DNA of 53,076 nt from Rhizonema sp. PD37 (GCA_029379215.1 JAQYWO010000023.1:1-53076); one strand, 5' to 3'. Counted from the first letter of the stretch, positions 1 through 9,032 are shown. The notes: generated by a model not told the origin, from the sequence alone. Numbers and translations are program-made.

Positions 1-63
1 GATGCAGGGGGAGCGAATAGTATCAAGATTTTCGTAAAATGGTATTATATCCACGGCATGATA

Positions 64-1002
64 TTATTGCTCCTCGCTTGTTGCTCCTTGAGTATCAAGA
101 GAGAGCGATCGCACAACTGAGGTAATTCCTTCTTGCTGCCAAGCGGCTGCCATTGCTGCTGCCACATCTGGGGCGTGAGATGTATCAGTTAAAGCTAATA
201 AAGTTGGTCCTGCACCACTAACAACCATGCCGTAAGCTCCTGCAGTAAGAGCAGCCGAATTCACAGCGTCGTATCCTTGAATCAGTGATTTCCGATAAGG
301 CTGATGTAATTTATCTTGCAAGGCAGCCTTTAACCAATCTCCCTTACCAGTTTGCAACCCACGCAACAACAATCCCAGATGTGCTGCATTAAAAATCGCA
401 TCTGCACGACTCACCTCCATTGGCAAAACGCGCCGTGCCTCATGAGTTGAAAGCTCGAAATCTGGAATCGCCACTACAGGTACAACAGCTTCACACCAAG
501 GAACTTCACAAATCTCCCACAGACTCTGCTGTCGTTCATCCTCAACTCCCGTAGCTGCCAAACGACATCCCCCCAAAAGCGCGGGTACCACATTATCCGG
601 ATGTCCTTCCATTGTGATCGCCAACTCCATCACCTGTAACTGGCTCAAAGGTTTACCAGCTAAGAAATTTGCCCCAAGCAAACCACCAACAATCGCCGTT
701 GCCGAACTCCCCAAACCTCGTGCTAAGGGTACACCTATCTCAATTTCTATCTTGACAGATGGCGGAGTTTGCTGTATACGTTCATATAACTTCGCAAACG
801 CCTGATAAATTAGATTACTTTGATCTGTTTGTACCTTCTGGGCTTCTACACCCGTGACAGATATTGTCACTTCGCCCTCTGAAAGGTGAGAAAACTTGAA
901 CTTATTATATAGTGTTAACGCTGCACCGATACAATCAAAACCCGGTCCCAAGTTAGCAGTGGTAGCGGGAACAGTGATAGTGGTAGAACTTTCAATAGAC
1001 AT
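64..1002 (-). CDS. thrB: Homoserine kinase
   Basis: Phosphorylates homoserine to O-phosphohomoserine with ATP, the step before threonine synthase; cytosolic. The 312-residue product has the GHMP-kinase layout. An N-terminal strand carries PATTANLGPGFD (residues 12-23), the glycine-rich ATP loop is PLARGLGSSA (about 92-101), and the C-terminal GHMP motif is SGAGPTLLAL near residue 265. Length is normal for ThrB (about 300-315). The ATG at 1002 directly precedes the conserved N-terminus. It is divergent from the AbrB-type gene, sharing about 107 bp of upstream DNA. Downstream lies only the window edge, so any operon partner on that side is unseen. The family assignment is secure. Confidence 0.95.
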   Translation of the reverse strand: MSIESSTTITVPATTANLGPGFDCIGAALTLYNKFKFSHLSEGEVTISVTGVEAQKVQTDQSNLIYQAFAKLYERIQQTPPSVKIEIEIGVPLARGLGSSATAIVGGLLGANFLAGKPLSQLQVMELAITMEGHPDNVVPALLGGCRLAATGVEDERQQSLWEICEVPWCEAVVPVVAIPDFELSTHEARRVLPMEVSRADAIFNAAHLGLLLRGLQTGKGDWLKAALQDKLHQPYRKSLIQGYDAVNSAALTAGAYGMVVSGAGPTLLALTDTSHAPDVAAAMAAAWQQEGITSVVRSLSLDTQGATSEEQ

Positions 1003-1109
1003 TTTAGGGGCAGGAGTAAAAAGACTACATGAATAATATATCGACGAGATGCTGCGTAACTCGTGCGATCGCGATAAGTTGAATAAATAGTTCAGTTACT
1101 TGTCGATTG

Positions 1110-2321
1110 ATGAATCAAATCTTAAGCACGGCGATTCAAGAGAAAGCTGACAACAATGAGCAAAGAGCTGTTGCCGAGCTAAAGCCGTTGATTATCCTTG
1201 GCTTGGAAATGTTTCTGGCTTTACCCTTAGGTTTGCTCCTCTCCCAACTTCATATCGGAGGGGTTACCTGGTTGTTTGGCGGTATTATGTCTGGCGCGAT
1301 TATACTTCAAAGTTATCGGATTTTCTATAAGCATTGCCTCCTACCCAACCGGAGTGTGAGAAAAATTGGTATGGCACTTGTGGGGCTGAATGTTGGCTTT
1401 TCCGTTGCACGCGGTAATCTGGCTAGTGTTGCTTCTTCTGCGCCTGTATTTATCTTTCTTACCTTTTTTATATTGATATGTGGTACAATTATTGGTTACA
1501 TCTACTCTCGCTTGATAAAAACCAATTTATTAACGGCAATGCTCGCGACGGTTCCCGGCGGTGTCGGGCTTATGTCAGCGATTGCGGCAGATTATGGTAG
1601 AGATGTCACCCTAGTCGCACTCGTTCAGGCACTTCGCGTGACTACAGTAGTTTTACTAATCCCTTCAATTGCTAGAGTATCAACAGGAACCTATATCAAT
1701 CTGCAAACATCTCATATTCAAGATACCTTACTCAGTCTCGCTCCATCTCAATTTGGATTTCTCTTATTAGCATTGGTACTAGGTGGATTGGGAGCTTATC
1801 TTGCTGGTAGAGCTAAAATCCCTGCAGGCGATTTTTTTGGTGCGTTAATTGTTGGTATAGCGTTTAATCCCGTAGTGAATTGGCTACCTGTTCCTGGTGA
1901 TGTTAACTTTATTCCGCCACCTTTGATCAACTTAATCGGTCAAATGCTTTTGGGAATTACGATTGGAGAGTATTGGGGTAAAAAACCGACTTTTAGAGGA
2001 CAGACAATAGCCTATACCTTGATGTCTGTCGCATTGACTCTCGTGGCAGGAGCGATCGCAGCCGTCCTTGCCATGCAATTAACATCATGGGACTGGTTAA
2101 CTTGTATGCTAGTGACAGCCCCAGGAGGCTCGGCAGAGATGATTTTAGTTGCTTTGGCATTAGATCATAACGTTGAAATTGTCACCGCAGGTCATTTAAT
2201 GCGGCTGATTGCGATTAACAGTTCCCTACCACTTTGGGTATTTCTGTTTCGTCGTTTGGAAGAGAACGAAAAATTAAAAAAGCTTGAGTTGGACGCAATA
2301 AGCTTTAGTAAAGAATCGTAG
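1110..2321 (+). CDS. AbrB-family membrane protein (COG3180-like putative transporter)
   Basis: A polytopic inner-membrane protein of about 403 residues made of two similar halves. Each half carries a Pro-Gly-Gly signature: VPGGVGLMSAIAADYGRD in the first and APGGSAEMILVALALD in the second. This is the pattern of the AbrB/COG3180 family, often annotated as a transcriptional regulator or putative ammonia monooxygenase although it is clearly a membrane protein. About ten hydrophobic segments are visible. The substrate is unknown. The frame is also open from a TTG at 1107, but ATG at 1110 is the better start. The gene is followed by a short palindromic repeat remnant (2318-2340) and then a trpF fragment. 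Confidence 0.8.
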   Translation: MNQILSTAIQEKADNNEQRAVAELKPLIILGLEMFLALPLGLLLSQLHIGGVTWLFGGIMSGAIILQSYRIFYKHCLLPNRSVRKIGMALVGLNVGFSVARGNLASVASSAPVFIFLTFFILICGTIIGYIYSRLIKTNLLTAMLATVPGGVGLMSAIAADYGRDVTLVALVQALRVTTVVLLIPSIARVSTGTYINLQTSHIQDTLLSLAPSQFGFLLLALVLGGLGAYLAGRAKIPAGDFFGALIVGIAFNPVVNWLPVPGDVNFIPPPLINLIGQMLLGITIGEYWGKKPTFRGQTIAYTLMSVALTLVAGAIAAVLAMQLTSWDWLTCMLVTAPGGSAEMILVALALDHNVEIVTAGHLMRLIAINSSLPLWVFLFRRLEENEKLKKLELDAISFSKES

Positions 2322-2372
2322 TGAGTGCTTCAGCGCTCCTCATCCATACTTTCTGCATTTTTTATCTAAAAA

Positions 2373-2648
2373 ATGGAAAAAACAGTAACGCCAAGAGTTG
2401 AAATTTGCTGTATTAGCAGTGTAGAGGAAGCAAAGACTGCTATTCGGTATGGTGCATCAGCCCTTGGTTTAGTTTCTGCGATGCCGAGTGGACCTGGTAT
2501 TATAGATGAAGAGTTAATTGCAAAAATTGCTACAGCAGTGCCACCGCCAATCGCCACTTTTCTGCTCACATGCAGCTCAGATGCCCAAGAGATAATTGAG
2601 CAACTAAAACGCTATTGTACAAACACTGTACACAGAGAAAGAAGATAG
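2373..2648 (+). pseudogene. Truncated phosphoribosylanthranilate isomerase (TrpF-like) N-terminal fragment
   Basis: The 91-residue ORF resembles the first strands of the TrpF barrel. VEICCISSVEEAKTAIRYGA matches the family VKICGIT...A...GAD pattern, followed by ALGLVSAMPSGPGII and PPPIATFLLT. A real TrpF is about 200-220 residues, so more than half of the barrel, including later phosphate-binding loops, is missing. KICG is changed to EICC, so the catalytic-side lysine and glycine are lost. Homology fades after CTNTV, and about 30 bp after the stop comes a partial palindromic element (2679-2744), which may be linked to the truncation. It could still be expressed as a small barrel-fragment protein, but enzymatic activity is unlikely. 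Confidence 0.6.
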
Positions 2649-2678
2649 GTAATCTTATACAGGGAAGGGAGTAACTGT

Positions 2679-2744
2679 TAAGAGCGCTCTCAGCGCAACT
2701 ACGAGCCTATCTTTTATTTATAAGTAATTAAGCGAACGTGATAT
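2679..2744 (+). repeat. Partial copy of MITE-like palindromic repeat (family A)
   Basis: The sequence from GAGCGCTCTCAGCGCAAC to the end near 2744 matches the right half of the full copies at 9033-9161 and 44921-45049. All share the core CAACTACGARCCTATCTT, a TTATAAGTAATT-like stretch and a terminal GAACRTGATAT. The left terminal repeat is absent or too diverged to see. Confidence 0.65.
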
Positions 2745-2778
2745 TACTCCGCACCTCGTCCATTTGTGATTGGTGCAT

Positions 2779-2804
2779 CCCCGGTATTTCCTAATATACC
2801 GGGG
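2779..2804. terminator. Perfect 9-bp hairpin between trpF fragment and thioredoxin
   Basis: CCCCGGTAT (2779-2787) pairs perfectly with ATACCGGGG (2796-2804) across an 8-nt loop. It lies between two convergent genes and could end transcription from either side. No strong T-run follows on either strand, so it may be only a repeat-derived hairpin. Confidence 0.4.
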
Positions 2805-2936
2805 TGAAAACCCTGTTAAGATTGTGCTTATGCTGGCAGCGAACATGGACATTGTGCGCCAAGCCGGGGAACAAAGATTTTGTCTGTGACATAGATGCGC
2901 TCAAGCCGTGAATCTTAGCTGCCTTATCAAGAATGC

Positions 2937-3257
2937 TTAAAGAAGCTTTGTTACAGCTGCAGTGAATGTTTCATAAGGAGTTACCCCAACAAGGGTTTCC
3001 ATCAGAGTTCCATTTTTATAAATCATGACTACAGGAATACTACGGATGCTCAATGTTTTAGCAAGATTTTGGTTCTGATCAAGATCTACCTTGACTACTA
3101 AGGCACGACCGTCATATTCTTGAGCTAATTTATCTATCAGAGGAGCGATCATCTTACAAGGGCCACACCAAGTTGCGGTAAAGTCAATTACAACTAGTTC
3201 GTTGTTAGTCAAAAGTGAATCAAATTCTTCTTCTTGGATATATTCAACTGTTTTCAT
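2937..3257 (-). CDS. Thioredoxin
   Basis: Small thiol-disulfide reductase of 106 residues, the usual length for a bacterial thioredoxin. The active site WCGPC is at residues 30-34, the preceding strand is VVIDFTATW, and the cis-proline loop is IRSIP at residues 71-75, followed by the glycine loop NGTLMETLVG. The buried Asp of the fold (D25) is present. It probably receives electrons from ferredoxin- or NADPH-thioredoxin reductase in the cytosol. The gene stands alone; nothing nearby points to a dedicated partner. Cyanobacteria carry several thioredoxins and the subtype (m, x, y or another) cannot be set from motifs alone. Confidence 0.92.
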   Translation of the reverse strand: MKTVEYIQEEEFDSLLTNNELVVIDFTATWCGPCKMIAPLIDKLAQEYDGRALVVKVDLDQNQNLAKTLSIRSIPVVMIYKNGTLMETLVGVTPYETFTAAVTKLL

Positions 3258-3626
3258 AGATGCTGTTTTATTTTGAAGGATAATTTATTACAGAATTGTG
3301 CAATTGCTATCAGGAAATAGCAACACAATACAGTTATTATCCTGTAATAGGTGTAAAATTGACAGCAAGGGACGAGTTAAATTTCTCCTGACAACATGTG
3401 TTAGGCGATCGCTTTTGCAAGCCTGGGTAGTTGCACTTTATTTAACAAGCGTGAGGTATAGTAGCGATAATGGGCAAACCAATGCGTGAACGAACGCTAA
3501 GTGCGATCGCCTTTTGCACTACAGATGAAGTCTTTCAAGCTGAATTGAGAAAGCGGATTTATCGGGTACATAATTAGTAAAAATTTATACATGGGATATG
3601 GTGTAGTTCCTTACAGAGAGTCTCTG
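3258..3626. other. Intergenic stretch with one possible small ORF
   Basis: No convincing gene. It contains imperfect repeated words around CAGGAAATAGCAACACAATAC and a HIP1 site near 3405. A 35-codon ORF at 3470-3577 (MGKPMRERTLSAIAFC...) ends in TAG; it could be a gene fragment but matches no family I recognise. Confidence 0.35.
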
Positions 3627-5165
3627 TTAACCTTCTGGTTGACAAAGAATTAAATTCAGCACATTCAACTCATGAGAACTGAAAAGATACTTATCTGTAA
3701 ATATTTTTCGCCTAACTTCTTCTAGACAGTAACTTCTAAAGACAACAAAAGGAAAGGAGTGATAGTTGTAACCAATAGGTAGAACATTCCCTACAGGATA
3801 CAGCAAGCGGATGTATGTAGCAAGAATATCACGGAAGCGTTCGTCTTCGGGTTCTTGAGGTTCGTTGGCAAAATATTTACTCATCACCTCGCTACTAATA
3901 AATGCAAACAATGGTAATGCATAATATTGGTCTAAATACAAGTTATTTTGCTCAAGTTTTTGGGTTTTGTTAACTCCATCCTTGAGTTCGTTCACTAACT
4001 CGATAGCGTCGGCGATTGCAGAACGTAAACTTTCCGGGTAAGATTTACTATGGCTGATTTTCTGCATATATTGCCAGAGTTCTTTGTTGGCATGATTTGC
4101 AATATCTAGCAGCCGCATTTGGTAAGTTTCCTCCAAAGTATTTTTAGCAATTGGAACTACCAATAGACTTCCACTCAGATAACCTGGTTCAATTTTGCTA
4201 AAATCTAGTAACTTATCCAGGGTGTAACAACTTTGGGTAAACTCTTGGTTGAAAGACTTTTGCAACGCCAGATAATTATATTCATCTGTATTTACCACAA
4301 ATTTTGCCCTACCCAACAACTGTTCTAAGCTTTTGAATACTTTTTCGGGTAATACATCACTCCTATTTCGATAATGTTCTTTCTTCAGTTGGCTAATCAG
4401 ATTTGCCATTTGAGCAGAAAATGTTTCACCTGCGCCTGACACAGACTTACCACCTATAGGTATAATGATAAAGTTATCTCGACCTATAGAACCAGAACCA
4501 AAAATCCTGGTCATGATAGAAGCTTTTAAAATTAATAATATATTTAACAGACTCAGCACACTTTCCTGTAAAGATTGCCCGTCATCTTGATAATAAACTG
4601 ACCGTTCCGCTAAATAGAAAACAAGTTCTTTACCCTGATTATCTATCTTATCATCTCCGCGACCTCTGTAAATAACCTGCACAACTTCCATCAGGTTTTT
4701 CTCAATTTCAAATTGGGGAATTTCTACCAGGATATGTTTAGCTCTGGGGAAGGATAAACCACGACTTCCAGAAGCCGTCATAAAAACCACTTTCACCGTT
4801 GCTTGAAATTTTTGTATTTGTTGCTTTTCCTCCTCAGAGATATTCGCATGTATCTCTAGATAATCTGCAAACTTCTCAAATCCCCAATCTTCCCTAATCG
4901 TAGCTATCAGTTCCGCCAACCTACGTTTATTTTGAATATAAACTATCAACTGCTCAACATCCGCTCGCTTCATGAAAACTTTAATATCTTCTAAAATCTG
5001 GTTTTGCAAGCTTGACTCCAAACTAGAGCTTTTCTTTAAGCGTGCTTCTTCACTAAACTTGTAAGACTGTATTAATACTTTATAGGTAATGGATAAACTG
5101 CTGGCTGGATAAGAATTCGTATTAATAACAGTTGCTGGCAAATCTTTAAATAAAAATGGCTGCAC
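3627..5165 (-). pseudogene. C-terminal half of a superfamily II helicase-like protein
   Basis: The 512-residue ORF contains the second RecA-like helicase domain only. LIVYIQNKRRLAELI (motif IV region) is followed by VVFMTASGSRGLSFPRAKHILVEIP (motif V) and VVQVIYRGRGDD (motif VI, arginine finger). A roughly 300-residue tail of no recognisable family follows. Motifs I (Walker A) and II (DEAD/DEAH) are missing, so ATP hydrolysis by this product alone is not expected. The apparent start is a GTG. Upstream, the reading frame runs without a break into antisense of the TPR-like repeat gene, which indicates a rearrangement junction between about 5180 and 5213 rather than a natural start. Probably a remnant of a large helicase whose N-terminal half has been lost. 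Confidence 0.6.
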
Positions 5166-5212
5166 TGAAAGAGGTTGACTAATGTCAGTGGTGGTGCGAA
5201 AATATATCTTAT

Positions 5213-5572
5213 ATTTTGCTCGACAAAGTGATCGCCTCTGCCAACCTGATTCAGAATTCCTATTCCAAAGCCTCTGTCTTAACTGCGATTGCCCAAGCCA
5301 TTGGCAAGCTCAACCAACCCGAAAAAGCCGCTATTTTGCTCGACAAAGCGATCGCCTCTGCCAACCTGATTCAGGATTCCAATTTCAAAGCCAATGTCTT
5401 AAGTGCGATTGCCCAAGCCATTGGCAAGCTCAACCAACCCGAAAAAGCCGCTGTTTTGCTCGATAAAGCGATCGCCTCTGCCAACCTGATTCAGGATTCC
5501 TCTAACAAACACAGAGCCTTAAGAGCCATTGCCGAAGCCGCAGCGAATCTGAAAAACTGGGGACAGGCACTC
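5213..5572 (+). repeat. Tandem 120-bp coding repeat, three units
   Basis: Units start at 5213, 5333 and 5453, with the same TTTTGCTCGAYAAAG opening and 120-bp spacing. The first two units are almost identical along their whole length; the third diverges in its second half. Such near-identity suggests recent unit duplication. Confidence 0.85.
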
Positions 5573-5707
5573 CAACTCGCGCAACAATGTCCCAGTGACG
5601 ATTGTAAGGTGGAATCACTGGCGAAGGTTTTAACAGTTCATGCCGAGCAGCAACATCCTGAGTTGAAGGAGGAGGAGGAGATGTCTAATGAGGAGGCGGA
5701 GGAGTGA
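5213..5707 (+). pseudogene. 5'-truncated TPR-like repeat protein
   Basis: The reading frame encodes three near-identical 40-residue helical repeats (ILLDKAIASANLIQDS... then AIAQAIGKLNQPEKAA). They are followed by a diverged fourth unit, a Cys-containing segment and an acidic tail rich in Glu. Repeats of this kind occur in cyanobacterial TPR/CHAT protein families as protein-binding scaffolds. No ATG exists in frame: the frame opens at a stop (5180-5182) and repeat homology begins at ILLDK near 5213, directly at the junction with the helicase fragment. A TTG at 5216 could serve as a start, but loss of the 5' end is the simpler reading. Its 3' end is about 290 bp from the CHAT protease gene. 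Confidence 0.6.
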
Positions 5708-5996
5708 ACTTTTTTTCAAACAGCGATAATTAGCCAACTGACTAGTCTGCGCTCGCGTGATGCTATGGAGGAGAAGCCTTAACTCCACAACAGTGCGATT
5801 ACCTATTGATCTATTTTACAATCTTCCAGAAAAAATATACTCAATTTCTATCAAAATCCCAAGTACCAACATATTTTCTCAGAACACATATGTACTCAGA
5901 CAGAATTAATGACACACATTGTTTTCCTGTTCCTTCCCTTCACGAATGAATTTAATTTTGTCCAACTACTTATAAAAAACCATATCAAATAACACC

Positions 5997-7037
5997 GTGA
6001 AAAAAATTCTCATCCTCTCCGCCAACCCCATAAGCACAAGTCATTTGCGCCTAGATGAAGAAGTGCGGGAAATCAAAAACACACTGCAACTCTCTCCAAA
6101 TCGAGACGAATTTCAAATCATCACAGAATCTGCGGTACGAGTGGATGATTTAACCCGCTTTTTATCTCACCATCAACCAACAATTGTTCACTTTTCCGGA
6201 CATGGCTCTGGTACTGATGGATTAGTCTTGGAAGATAATTCTGGAAACGTGCAACTTGTCAGTACACAAGCCCTGGCAAAGCTATTTGATTTGTTTCAAT
6301 CACAGATTGAGTGTGTTTTACTCAACGCCTGCTATAGCGAATCACAAGCCACAGCAATTCACCAATACATTGATTGCGTGGTGGGGATGAATCAGGCGAT
6401 TGGAGATAAAGCGGCGATTAAGTTTAGCGCCGGATTTTACACAGCTTTGGCGGATGGAAGGAATTATGAAGATTGTTTTCAAATGGGTTGTACCTCCATT
6501 GACTTGCAGGGAATTCCAGAGTCTTTAACCCCTGTGAGAAAAATTAGGCGACGGCGTTATCAGACATTACAGGCAACAAATCCAGCCGAATCTGATAAGA
6601 ATGATAGCATAAATAAAGATAACAAAGGCTGGCAAAACCGCTCAGTTTCTATTGGGGGTAGTGTCACCGGTAGCGCAATTCAAACAGGAAACAGCAACAC
6701 TGCAAACATCAATTTTAAACAAGTCAGTTTACCCGCACCTGCAAGCGTTAACATAGAAACAGAACTCAACGCCTTACGTGAGATATTAGCGAAGTTAGAA
6801 AGCTCAGACCGTCGTAAAATTGACAATGCCTTTGAAGATGCCCAGGAGGAGCTAAAGAAGCCACAGCCAGATAAAAACGAGGTGGGTAAGGCGTTAGAAC
6901 GAGCTTTTGACTATGCCAAGAAAGCCGAAGGGTTTGCCTCTGCGATAGAAAAACTTCAGCCCCACCTCACTAAAACTACTGCTTGGTTAGGCAAAAATTG
7001 GCACAAATTATTAAATCTGGTGAATTTAACAATTTGA
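5997..7037 (+). CDS. CHAT-domain (caspase-like) protease with C-terminal helical module
   Basis: A 346-residue protein starting at GTG. Residues 1-185 form a CHAT domain, a clan CD caspase/separase-like fold. It has an N-terminal strand ILILSANP, the catalytic His in HFSGHG (H69), and the catalytic Cys in LLNACYSESQA (C112). After an Arg-rich linker (KIRRRRY) comes a glycine-rich segment, SIGGSVTGSAIQTGN at about 218-232, of the kind found beside several bacterial conflict effectors. A charged helical C-terminus with a Trp-rich end follows. CHAT proteases are known to cleave partner proteins when activated, as in Craspase-type systems and gasdermin-linked systems, but the target here is unknown. 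The neighbouring TPR-like fragment could be the relic of a sensor partner. Confidence 0.8.
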   Translation: MKKILILSANPISTSHLRLDEEVREIKNTLQLSPNRDEFQIITESAVRVDDLTRFLSHHQPTIVHFSGHGSGTDGLVLEDNSGNVQLVSTQALAKLFDLFQSQIECVLLNACYSESQATAIHQYIDCVVGMNQAIGDKAAIKFSAGFYTALADGRNYEDCFQMGCTSIDLQGIPESLTPVRKIRRRRYQTLQATNPAESDKNDSINKDNKGWQNRSVSIGGSVTGSAIQTGNSNTANINFKQVSLPAPASVNIETELNALREILAKLESSDRRKIDNAFEDAQEELKKPQPDKNEVGKALERAFDYAKKAEGFASAIEKLQPHLTKTTAWLGKNWHKLLNLVNLTI

Positions 7038-7440
7038 CGTTGGCAAATTGGTTATAGGGAAATACTCATATCATCTCTGGTAGCATAACCTTAATACCAC
7101 TGAACCCCTTCGCGCTTTTTGGTGTGCTTTGCTCTCGTCTCCCCGCCTGCGGGGAGGGGTTGGGGGTGGGATTCTTTTTTTACGTATGTCATTAATTTTG
7201 AGGGGTGCGTAGTGAGCGATTCATCGCTCAATCTTAAGCACTAAAGTGCTTACTACGAACTATTCTAAACCATCAGAACTAATGACATGGATTACTAGAG
7301 TATAAACCGATTATCAAGGTAAAAACAAACTACAAAATCCAGATTTCTCAATTAAATTTCAACCCCAAAACAAAAGTCAGGGAGTTTGCTGTTAGAGGGA
7401 ATACTGAAAACCTGACGATTGATAGTACTCAAGTTGCTAA
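7038..7440. other. Intergenic with three-way-junction palindrome
   Basis: No gene. At 7208-7257 an outer stem CGTAGT/ACTACG encloses two further palindromes, GAGCGATTCATCGCTC and AAGCACTAAAGTGCTT, giving a potential cruciform or three-way junction. Related fragments of the same repeat type (CGTAGTGAGTGCTTCAGCGC) occur at 2318-2340. A CCCCGCCTGCGGGG hairpin lies near 7141. Confidence 0.6.
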
Positions 7441-8124
7441 TTAGACACTTACCTTAGTAGCAACTTTCTCCAACAAAGCCTGAAACAACCTCAATCCATC
7501 GCTATTGCCTAACATTGAGTCCGAAGCTCTTTCAGGATGCGGCATCATTCCCAACACATTGCCTTGAGTGTTGCAAATTCCGGCAATGTTGTTGAGTGAG
7601 CCATTGGGATTTTCTCCTGCATAGCGAAACACAACTTGACCTTTATCTTCAATTTTTGATAATGTCTTATAATCTGTATAAAATTGCCCCTCTCCGTGCG
7701 CAATAGGCAAAGTAATGATTTCACCATCTGTATAGCCTTGCGTCCAAGAAAGATTGGCACGTTCAACTTTGATCAAAACCTGATCGCAAATAAAATGCAA
7801 ATCTCGATTTTTTATCAACGCCCCCGGTAAAAGTCCTACCTCTGTTAATACTTGAAACCCATTACAAATACCGATGACAAATTTCCCTTTCTGTGCATGA
7901 GAAAGAACTTGTTGCATGACGGGAGAAAAGCGGGCGATCGCACCACAGCGTAAATAATCCCCGTAGCTAAAACCACCCGGTAGAATAACCACATCCAAAT
8001 CGTCAATATCGGTTTCTTGATGCCAAACCATGCGAGTCTGTTGCCCTAGTAAGTCTCTGGTTACATAGGCAACATCGCGATCGCAGTTAGAACCTGGAAA
8101 AACAACAACTCCAAATTTCATCAT
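7441..8124 (-). CDS. purQ: Phosphoribosylformylglycinamidine synthase subunit PurQ (glutaminase)
   Basis: Supplies ammonia from glutamine to PurL in step four of purine synthesis, acting in the PurLQS complex. The 227-residue protein is a class I glutamine amidotransferase. It has an oxyanion loop LPGGFSYGDYLR at 48-59, the nucleophile Cys87 in GICNGFQ, and the His/Glu pair in MMPHPER near residue 200. Two ATGs sit in tandem (8124 and 8121), and the family usually begins MKFG, so 8121 may be the true start. The gene follows purS on the same strand with about 70 bp between them, an arrangement typical of cyanobacteria. Identification is firm. Confidence 0.96.
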   Translation of the reverse strand: MMKFGVVVFPGSNCDRDVAYVTRDLLGQQTRMVWHQETDIDDLDVVILPGGFSYGDYLRCGAIARFSPVMQQVLSHAQKGKFVIGICNGFQVLTEVGLLPGALIKNRDLHFICDQVLIKVERANLSWTQGYTDGEIITLPIAHGEGQFYTDYKTLSKIEDKGQVVFRYAGENPNGSLNNIAGICNTQGNVLGMMPHPERASDSMLGNSDGLRLFQALLEKVATKVSV

Positions 8125-8194
8125 TAGTTAATCGTTAGTTGTTAGTGAACAAGAATAATGACTTATTCCCTACTGCCTAACTCCGCTCCTCCCT

Positions 8195-8473
8195 TCAGAA
8201 CACTCCCGTCTGTGATTCAACCTCAATCAAATCAAAGCGATAATTTTCCATCACCGTATTTGCTAGCATTTGATCGCACATCTGATCCACTTTCTGACGC
8301 GCTGTAGTTTCATCAGGACAGACGAGAGTCATTTCAATGTACTTACCTATCCGTACCTGCTCGACTTTATCATATCCGAGCTGCTTTAGCCCAGATTTCA
8401 CAGCCACTCCAGCAGGGTCCAGAACTGAAGGACGAAGGGTCACAAAAATTTTGGCTTGATACTTCCTTTGCAC
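8195..8473 (-). CDS. purS: Phosphoribosylformylglycinamidine synthase subunit PurS
   Basis: Small structural subunit of the PurLQS complex that bridges PurQ and PurL and helps channel ammonia. At 92 residues it is slightly longer than the usual 80-85. Family features include the opening strand AKIFVTLRPSVLDPAGVAVKSGL, the GY..V..VRIGKYIEM segment and the C-terminal ENYRFDLIEVE strand. It is upstream of purQ in the same orientation and probably co-transcribed with it. It is divergent from the Fur-family gene, with about 145 bp between the two starts, which contains the likely promoters of both. The missing purL must lie elsewhere in the genome. Confidence 0.93.
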   Translation of the reverse strand: MQRKYQAKIFVTLRPSVLDPAGVAVKSGLKQLGYDKVEQVRIGKYIEMTLVCPDETTARQKVDQMCDQMLANTVMENYRFDLIEVESQTGVF

Positions 8474-8618
8474 TGTCTTTTCCTAAATCCTGCTACGCTC
8501 ATACTATATCTCTAATAGGGCAACTAGGTGAACATAAAATTACAGATTAATCGGAGTTAAGCTAAAAATAAGCCACGATAAAAGTTTCAAATATAATTAG
8601 CCTGCAAATACATTATCT

Positions 8619-9017
8619 ATGAGAGCCGCACACACCCGCAGTCAAGAGCGTGTTTTAAACCTACTCAAAACTATTAAACAAGGCATTTCTGCCCAGGATC
8701 TGTACGTAGAACTACGTAACCGTAACCAGAGCATGGGTTTAGCAACAGTTTACCGTTCCTTGGAATCTCTAAAACTTGAAGGTTTGGTACAAGTAAGGAC
8801 ACTGGCTAACGGTGAAGCCCTTTACAGCTTAACGCAGCAAGACAAGCACCATATGACCTGTCTGCAATGCGGTATCTCGATTCCGATTCATCAATGCCCT
8901 GTCCATGATCTAGAAACTCAGTTGCAAACAACTCATAAGTTTAAAATCTTTTACCACACCCTAGAGTTTTTTGGTTTGTGCAGCCACTGCCAGAGCATGC
9001 AAGCTGTAGCAGAGTAG
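8619..9017 (+). CDS. zur: Fur-family metalloregulator, Zur/FurB-like
   Basis: A 132-residue DNA-binding repressor. A winged helix-turn-helix spans about residues 10-65 (ISAQDLYVELR, then the recognition helix in GLATVYRSLESL). A dimerisation domain follows with HHMTCLQCG (Cys81, Cys84) and FGLCSHCQ (Cys121, Cys124), the two CxxC pairs that hold structural zinc. Length and the CPVHDLE segment fit the cyanobacterial FurB/Zur branch, which controls zinc uptake and stress genes. FurA and FurC of the same group are longer. Subtype is inferred from recall, not alignment, so PerR-like function is not excluded. It ends in TAG, showing that TAG is an ordinary stop in this genome. Confidence 0.75.
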   Translation: MRAAHTRSQERVLNLLKTIKQGISAQDLYVELRNRNQSMGLATVYRSLESLKLEGLVQVRTLANGEALYSLTQQDKHHMTCLQCGISIPIHQCPVHDLETQLQTTHKFKIFYHTLEFFGLCSHCQSMQAVAE

Positions 9018-9032
9018 AGCAGGCGAGAAGTA

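Noticed and set aside
5182..5466. Alternative-frame ORF starting MSVVVRKYILYFARQSD over the tandem repeat
   Set aside because: The open frame is an effect of the 120-bp repeat; the other frame encodes recognisable TPR-like helices.
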